Shown: one piece after another, positions 59,239-64,000 of the stretch
How the letters are laid out: the number at the start of each line of letters is the position of its first letter
Numbering within the stretch: position 1 is the first letter of the stretch
Source of the DNA: Halictus rubicundus
Taxonomy: Eukaryota > Arthropoda > Insecta > Hymenoptera > Halictidae
Assembly (NCBI RefSeq): GCF_050948215.1
Contig: NC_135155.1
Span: 11,550,001 to 11,614,000, forward strand
Direction: 5' to 3'
Length of the DNA stretch: 64,000 nucleotides
Notes under the pieces: model-generated
Told to the model about the DNA's origin: nothing
Database searches by the model: none
Seen by the model: the letters and a program-made list of their open reading frames with translations, nothing else
Program-made: the position numbers and the translations under genes

Positions 59239-62200
59239 GTACCGCAGCCTTCAGACACCTTTAATCCTCCTCTCGGCGAACAAGTATATTTCCTTTAACC
59301 CTTTAATCCTTGTCTCGCCGAAGAAGCGCGTTCCCTTTAACCCCCTCGACGCTAAACCTGCACCTAGCACCGAAAGCCGCCTGGAACTTTTCATCTCATG
59401 AAAAATGACAAGGCTGCGTCTATTTGCATTGCATTTATTTAATCACTTCCAATGAAAGCATTTTCCTCAACTTTGACAATCGTTCAATGATAGGTTTCCA
59501 AAGAATTGATTTTTCATTTTTGTACAGGGCGTTCGGCTACAGGTGGGAGGAAATTTAAGGAGTGCTTCTCTAAGTCGATACAAGACGAAAATGAAGAATT
59601 AAAAAAGTACGATTTCGGCTCCATGTTTGAGTTATTATCAATGAAAAATCCGCCTAAAATGCGGCAACCCGACGAACAGAGAGGGGTACGTTGCTTACGT
59701 CATTATGGCGCATGACAGTCCCTTTTGAGAGGGGGTCCTCGCTCGCACCCAATGGTTAGGCTTTGACGTCACACACTTTAGCCAATGATTCGGCTTGGAC
59801 CGAAAATGCGTGTAGTATGACTCAATCGGACGGTACGCACACCTCTGTTGATCAGGTTGCCGCATTTTAGGCGGATTTTGAATGGTTAATAACTAAAAAA
59901 TTAATCCGAAATCGTAATTTTTTTATTCTCCATTTTTGTCTTATACTGTATCGGAGAACCACCCCTTAAATTTTCTCCCACCTTTAGTCGAACACCCCGT
60001 ATACGACATTTAGAAGCTGTGTGAATGAAATCGACACTATTATCAACCAGTGACTAAACTGTTTTAATTCACCGACGGTAAAGTATAAACAGAGATAGAT
60101 TGTTCAAACGAAAAATTGTCTGCATTATACTTATAGGCTAGTACTCCTGGAATATAAATTCCTTGCTTAAGAATTTTAATGAAATCCTTTAAATGTTTTT
60201 CCTGATTATACTTGGTTTTGATCGATTTATAAAATAAATCTTATAAAATCCGCAGTGTACCGCCGACGTAACACGATACGCGTCCAAAAGATTCGGTCTC
60301 TACTGTCTATACGCGTAAAAATGCATGACAATATCGGAATCGTGCGGCGTCAAAATATTTTTGTTGCCTCGCGTAAATTCCGCTGGACAGAGAAAGGTGA
60401 ATGACCCGTTTTCCAGAGACACAAAATATTTTTGATTCGCGGCGAGCTGCCAAAACTGAAGGATGCTCTGGAGCGTCGTGGTTGGGTGCAGAAATACGAA
60501 GCCACAAAAACAAGAAACCTGCCTTACGGTTAGTACCGTTGGCTCTCTTGATTAAATTTTTTTTCGCGGTTTCGCGTTCCGTCCTCTGTTTTCTTTAATT
60601 AAACATTAACCGCGTAAACACACCGGCGGGGAAACGTCTAAATAAACCGAGAAGCATTCTGAGCTCCGAGAGATCCGCGTCGTGCCGCAGCCACCGGTGC
60701 CGCAGCGGACTTTCGCGATATTGCAAAAAATTCTGCACGATCTTTAGGTAGCATGGCCAGCCTGGAAGCGAGATCGTTGGGCGATCTGACCATGCCGGAT
60801 GGAACGTTAAACGAGAAAGCGGTGATTTTCGCTTTACTACGTCACAAAACGCCGGATTTTATATGGGACTGCCGAAACGACTTCGTCGACTGGCACCGGG
60901 GCCTTGGCAGTAACACCCTGCTGAACCGATACCAGAAACCCTCCGTTTACACCTCCAAGGTTAACGCTGGTCAAGCTCTCCCTCACGTACTCGCATATTT
61001 CTTCGCATATTTTTCCGAATGTAAACCGAATACAGTGAATTCTCGATGTATGTCAACAACACGGGTCTTGCCAGCGACGTGTATCGTCCAGGACCCTCAC
61101 GGGCTATACCCCGCGGTAGTGGGGATAGTTCCGCGTCGTTTGTCATCCAGGCCTTGGCGACATATATAGAGAAATCACTGTATAGATTCATCCATTTTTC
61201 AATGTCCATTTTCTTTCGACAGCCTCTCGCTTTAGAATATTCTCGTGACCTCCGTTTCATCTACACGAAATCCATTGTATTTATCGCACTTGAACGTTCA
61301 GCAATTGATTAGATACGAAAACATTTAGTAACGCAACTCGGACAAATCGATCCAAGAGTTTCCTGTGAACAAATGTGCGAGTCATCGTGGAACTAGAAAT
61401 CGTGATACGTGTTTGCGGTCGTTAACCCCTCGCCGTACAATATCTTTGACTGTATCGATAACGCGAAGGGCGTTTCGTGATTCGAATTTAAGCCGATTCG
61501 GCCGTAAAATGTACGATCCAACTGTTTAGCGAACGTTCCCACGAGAGATCGGAGTCGGATAGCGTACGGCGAAGGTGGATTGAAGGGCTCGCGCGATCGG
61601 TAAAAGTGCGCTAACACGGGTATACTAGTGTAGTTAGGAATGGCTCGCGTGCTGGAAGAGTCGCATTGGCTGAACGAGAAAGACGTGTCGAGCGTTCTGT
61701 TCCCGCGGAGTTACAACCTGAGCAGAGAGCCGAAAGCTTTCCTCGAGGATTTCCGAGTGACCGCCGCCGCGGGCCTGTTGAAGTGGTTCGTCCAAAGAAT
61801 GCAAGACGAGCGGGAGTTCGCCAGCGAGCCCGGCCAACGTACGATTCCGATGAGCCGGCTGGAATGCGCCATAAAACGCTGCGAGGAATTTATTGGTTGC
61901 GCGAACCACCAAAACATAGATGAAGACTTTGTCGCGGAGCTATCCGAGGAGGAGTGGAATTCCTTCTTGGACGACTACACGACCGCCGTTCACGACGGCG
62001 GCAGCATCGATTTCACCTCCGAGAAGAGTCGGCAGCATCTACAAGTACAACTTTTCCCTCCTCTGTATTTCCCCTTTCATCTTTCTTCTCTTTATTTCGC
62101 TTCTCTCTTTTCTCTTTACGCTTTACCTACCGGGAACCTACTACGGTAAAGTCTTGGTCTAAGCCGAACGGAGCTACACGATCTTAGTCAGTTCGCCTAT

Positions 62201-63658
62201 CCCCTCCACTGGGGGGGGGGGGGGCATAGTCCACCGGCTAATGATTATAAAATTAATATTCTGCACACTTATTTCTAATATTTCCATGGACCCATAACTC
62301 ATAGGTCCCAGTCCAGTAAAGTCTTGGTCTAAGCCGAACGGAGCTACACGATCTTAGTCAGTTCGCCTATCCCCTCTAAAATAATAATCTAAAAGATGAT
62401 TAGATTGCGTTAGAGAGGGCGCTTTCTTAGTTCACGATTAAAATTGCCATCGCGATTTATTAAGATGCCCTTAGAGTAGTATGTACCGTAAGGTTTCAAA
62501 GAGAATTGAATAATTCCCTTCTCTCTGGTCTTCTATTTAACGAAACCGTGCACACTCTCATTAATCCTCGGAGGTCCATACATTCTTGAATCGTGCCCTC
62601 TGTTCGCCGCGTTCACACGAATCGGTATTCTTTGGCAGAGATATTACGAGACAGCGAAATCGACTCTGTCGAAGCTGAAGGAAGTGGACCCGCAGTACGA
62701 GCTGAACGGGACAAGGAACATGTGGATCCTGAAGCCGAGCGAGCTCTGTTGCGGCACCGGGATAAGCATATCTCATAACTTAAAAGACATATTCCGCAAG
62801 GTAAAATGCAGACCGAAGGATTACTTCATCGTGCAGAAGTACATCGGTAGGTATCCTTCTATTTGAACAGGCTTCTTTGCGAATCCTGTTCTTCTTATTG
62901 GACTTCTTTTCTTTTCAGAACGCCCGTTATTGATTCACGACACGAAGTTCGATATAAGACAATGGTACTTGGTCACCAGCACTTTCCCTCTGACCATATG
63001 GTTGTTCAAGTAAGTTTTATCGAGTGGAATTATTGGAAGAACCGCCGAGCGGATTTGAAGGGGATGGGCCCCGATTTGGTAGAGGATAAAACGATCTTTC
63101 GGATTTTTTTACTCGGAAACCAACAAGCGGAAGCTTTTCAAAGTTTCTGGATATTTTACCTTGTACTCGAGGAATGTCTGTCAATTTTTTTTTTGTTGAA
63201 AACAGTTTTCGAAGATTGGCAAACCCTAAGTAAGATTGGCCCTTAACAAAAATCGCGATAGATAAAGGAAAGAGAGGCGGGTCCGAGATCGCGGCGGATC
63301 GCGTTCGCAAAGTGATTCTTCGGGATCGATCGTTGCGATCCTCGGCGAGAAAACGCTTTCGAATTTTTCGGAAAACTATTTCCTCTCGCGGCGGAGATTC
63401 GGCCGGGTGGAGATTCCATCAAGGAATTTCTCTTGATCCTTTTTCATCCCTTTCCATCAGGGAGGGACTGCTTCGGTTCAGCTCGAAGCCGTACACTTTC
63501 TCAACTTATCACGAAGCGATTCATATCTGCAATACCGCCATTCAGGAGAAGTACGACGAGGAGAGGAGGCGACGCCGGAAACGCGGATATTCGGAGGAAG
63601 TCGTAAAATCGGTTCGCGATCAAGGATGGGACTGCGAGAAGCTGAACGAATATTTAAA
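58843..63658 (+). CDS. TTLL3: Tubulin glycylase, TTLL3/TTLL8-type (partial, runs off right edge)
   Basis: Seven exons joined at GT..AG sites with consistent phases (0,1,0,0,1,2,2) give 542 codons plus two bases with no stop. TTLL3-type enzymes ligate glycine to glutamates in tubulin C-terminal tails of axonemal microtubules. Seen: the N-terminal block KIKATVNRAVK-RHKIFLIRG (about residues 122-141) and ERRGW, then FIWDCRNDF and YQKPSVYTSK (near 240), FPRSYNLS, and the ligase core NMWILKP (404-410), CGTGI (415-419), VQKYIERPLLI (442-452), KFDIRQWYLVT (456-466), LTIW and LRFSSKP (481-487). The ATG has A at -3 and G at +4 and is the first in frame. Residue 414 or 415 is Cys where most TTLL proteins have Arg in the RG.GI loop. 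A basic run of nine K/R with few breaks lies near 512-519. The ELYG-DF/E-N block that ends the core is not in the window. Symbol assigned by family recognition; TTLL8 or an insect TTLL3A/B paralogue is equally possible. Confidence 0.9.
59239..60416 (+). other. TTLL3-like intron 1
   Basis: 1178-base intron. It holds a degenerate direct duplication of about 42 bases just after the donor (59258-59342, each copy ending CTTTAACC) and a 475-bp fold-back MITE (59525-59999). No further exon was recognised. Confidence 0.7.
59525..59999. mobile_element. 475-bp fold-back MITE, Tc1/mariner-like (TA)
   Basis: Flanked by TA (59523-59524, 60000-60001). The ends are long inverted repeats: left CAGGGCGTTCGGCTACAGG, right the complement of CACCCCG preceded by CCTTTAGTCGAA. 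Complementarity extends inward to about 59700 and 59830, for example AAAATCCGCCTAAAATGCGG against its complement. It codes for nothing. Apparent short open frames within it are palindrome artefacts. Confidence 0.8.
60417..60528 (+). CDS. TTLL3: TTLL3-like coding exon 2
   Basis: Acceptor TTTTCCAG|AGA and donor ACG|GTTAGT; 112 bases, enters in phase 0 and leaves after one base. Encodes RHKIFLIRGELPKLKDALE and RRGWVQKY, the hallmark of the TTLL3 N-terminal domain, continuing directly from exon 1. Confidence 0.9.
60748..60959 (+). CDS. TTLL3: TTLL3-like coding exon 3
   Basis: Acceptor TCTTTAG|GT and donor AAG|GTTAAC (a weak donor); 212 bases, taking two bases to complete a Gly codon with exon 2 and ending in phase 0. 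Encodes the TPDFIWDCRNDFVDW and LLNRYQKPSVYTSK segments typical of the family. An ATG at 60753 lies inside the exon and is not the start. Confidence 0.85.
61033..61180. mobile_element. Tm-X MITE copy in TTLL3-like intron 3
   Basis: TA-flanked element starting CAGTGAATTCTCGATGTATG and ending CATATATAGAGAAATCACTG. Internal GTCTTGCCAGCG and CCCGCGGTAGTGGGG blocks are shared with the copies at 20206 and 55542. The last third is a complement-like echo of the first. Confidence 0.8.
61634..62044 (+). CDS. TTLL3: TTLL3-like coding exon 4
   Basis: Acceptor TAGTGTAG|TTAGGA, with a poor pyrimidine tract, and donor CAA|GTACAA; 411 bases, phase 0 at both ends. Joined to exon 3 it reads ...YTSK-LGMARVLEESHWLNEK..., matching the FTTK-GL...W pattern of vertebrate TTLL3. 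FPRSYNLS and EDFRVTAAAGLLKWF follow, then an acidic linker. Confidence 0.85.
62045..62638 (+). other. TTLL3-like intron 4, built largely of Tm-Y repeat fragments
   Basis: Contains two truncated left ends of the Tm-Y MITE (62144-62210 and 62314-62379), a run of 14 G (62211-62224), and 62236-62313, which matches the sequence beside another Tm-Y copy near 49634-49780. Confidence 0.7.
62639..62846 (+). CDS. TTLL3: TTLL3-like coding exon 5 (nucleotide-binding loop)
   Basis: Acceptor CTTTGGCAG|AGA and donor ATCG|GTAGGT; 208 bases, phase 0 to 1. Encodes GTRNMWILKPSELCCGTGI and PKDYFIVQKYI. WILKP supplies the ATP-binding Lys-Pro, and VQKYI is the adenine-side strand of the ATP-grasp fold. The usual RG.GI reads CG.GI here. 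Confidence 0.92.
62919..63009 (+). CDS. TTLL3: TTLL3-like coding exon 6 (ligase core)
   Basis: Acceptor TTTTCAG|AAC and donor TTCAA|GTAAGT, both strong; 91 bases, phase 1 to 2. Encodes ERPLLIHDTKFDIRQW then YLVTSTFPLTIWLF. The KFDIRQW motif contributes the conserved Asp and Arg of TTLL enzymes. Confidence 0.95.
63461..63658 (+). CDS. TTLL3: TTLL3-like coding exon 7
   Basis: Acceptor TTTCCATCAG|GGA and donor TTAAA|GTAATC; 198 bases, phase 2 to 2. Encodes EGLLRFSSKPY, HICNTAIQEKY, an Arg/Lys-rich stretch and DQGWDCEKLNEYL. These align with the segment between the core and the last catalytic block in TTLL3. The next exon must begin with one base finishing the codon AA-; I could not identify it before 64000. 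Confidence 0.9.
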
Positions 63659-64000
63659 GTAATCTCTCTCTGCGTCTTGGTCCACTCCCCTCTTTCCCCT
63701 TCCCTGAAAATCCTCCGACAGGAGAAGTTTCGGTTATCCGTTCGTTACACTCGATAGCCCGCGGGGATGGATCTCGAGATTGATAGGTCCGGTCCGCAAA
63801 TATGCTCAGGACCCCGTGTACTTCCATGTCGAAAGGCACCCCCGCGTTCAACGCCACCCCTGCCGATGCACTTTCCTTCTTACACTTTCGCCGATTTAAG
63901 GGGCTATTCTCTTCTGGTTTTTCATCTTCGACAAATCGACTTTTCTTTTTTTCTTTGCATTTTCTTTAAGTACAAGTGTCGAAGTGCCGCCATTTTGTAA

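Noticed and set aside
59506..59715. Short frame in intron 1 that might be an exon
   Set aside because: It lies entirely in the fold-back MITE, and exon 1 joins exon 2 in phase without it.
63722..63896. Candidate exon 8 of the TTLL3-like gene after CCGACAG
   Set aside because: The phase fits, but the translation lacks the expected I.P.M...A and ELYG blocks and runs into a stop near 63897.

Overview
This looks like a piece of an insect nuclear genome, most plausibly a hymenopteran (bee, ant or wasp). That placement is my inference from gene and transposon content; I could not run a search. There is no bacterial-style gene density, and long open frames are almost all chance. The only well supported host gene has small exons with GT..AG introns. 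The rest is intergenic DNA crowded with small class II transposon derivatives.

The right end (58843 to the window edge) carries the 5' and middle part of a tubulin glycylase gene of the TTLL3/TTLL8 type on the plus strand. Seven coding exons (58843-59238, 60417-60528, 60748-60959, 61634-62044, 62639-62846, 62919-63009, 63461-63658) join with consistent phases into 542 codons. They run from the TTLL3 N-terminal extension into the ATP-grasp-like ligase core; the end of the core and the C-terminus lie beyond the window. The family adds glycine to tubulin tails in cilia and sperm flagella. Its introns and its immediate 5' flank are packed with MITEs. One orphan exon (42705-42913) may encode two membrane segments of an unidentified protein.

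The left end holds a compact, non-autonomous Ty3/gypsy-type LTR element on the minus strand (4399-6810). It has two LTRs that look identical, AATT target duplications, a tRNA-Trp primer binding site and a polypurine tract. Only the start of gag and the end of integrase remain, with a GC-rich minisatellite between them. It looks like a recently inserted deletion derivative moved in trans.

Elsewhere there are two mariner fossils (9054-9270, 13210-13537), an internally deleted Tc1-like element with intact ends (53520-54053), a poly-A-tailed non-LTR insertion with a 15-bp target duplication (43427-44011) and many MITEs. By terminal repeat and target duplication the MITEs sort into hAT-type (8-bp duplications; four families), piggyBac-type (TTAA; at least two terminal-repeat groups) and Tc1/mariner-type (TA; at least five families, two of them long fold-backs). 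Several are nested, the best case three deep at 49783-50594. I saw no tRNA, rRNA or CRISPR feature. The long spans between listed elements hold nothing I can support as a gene.
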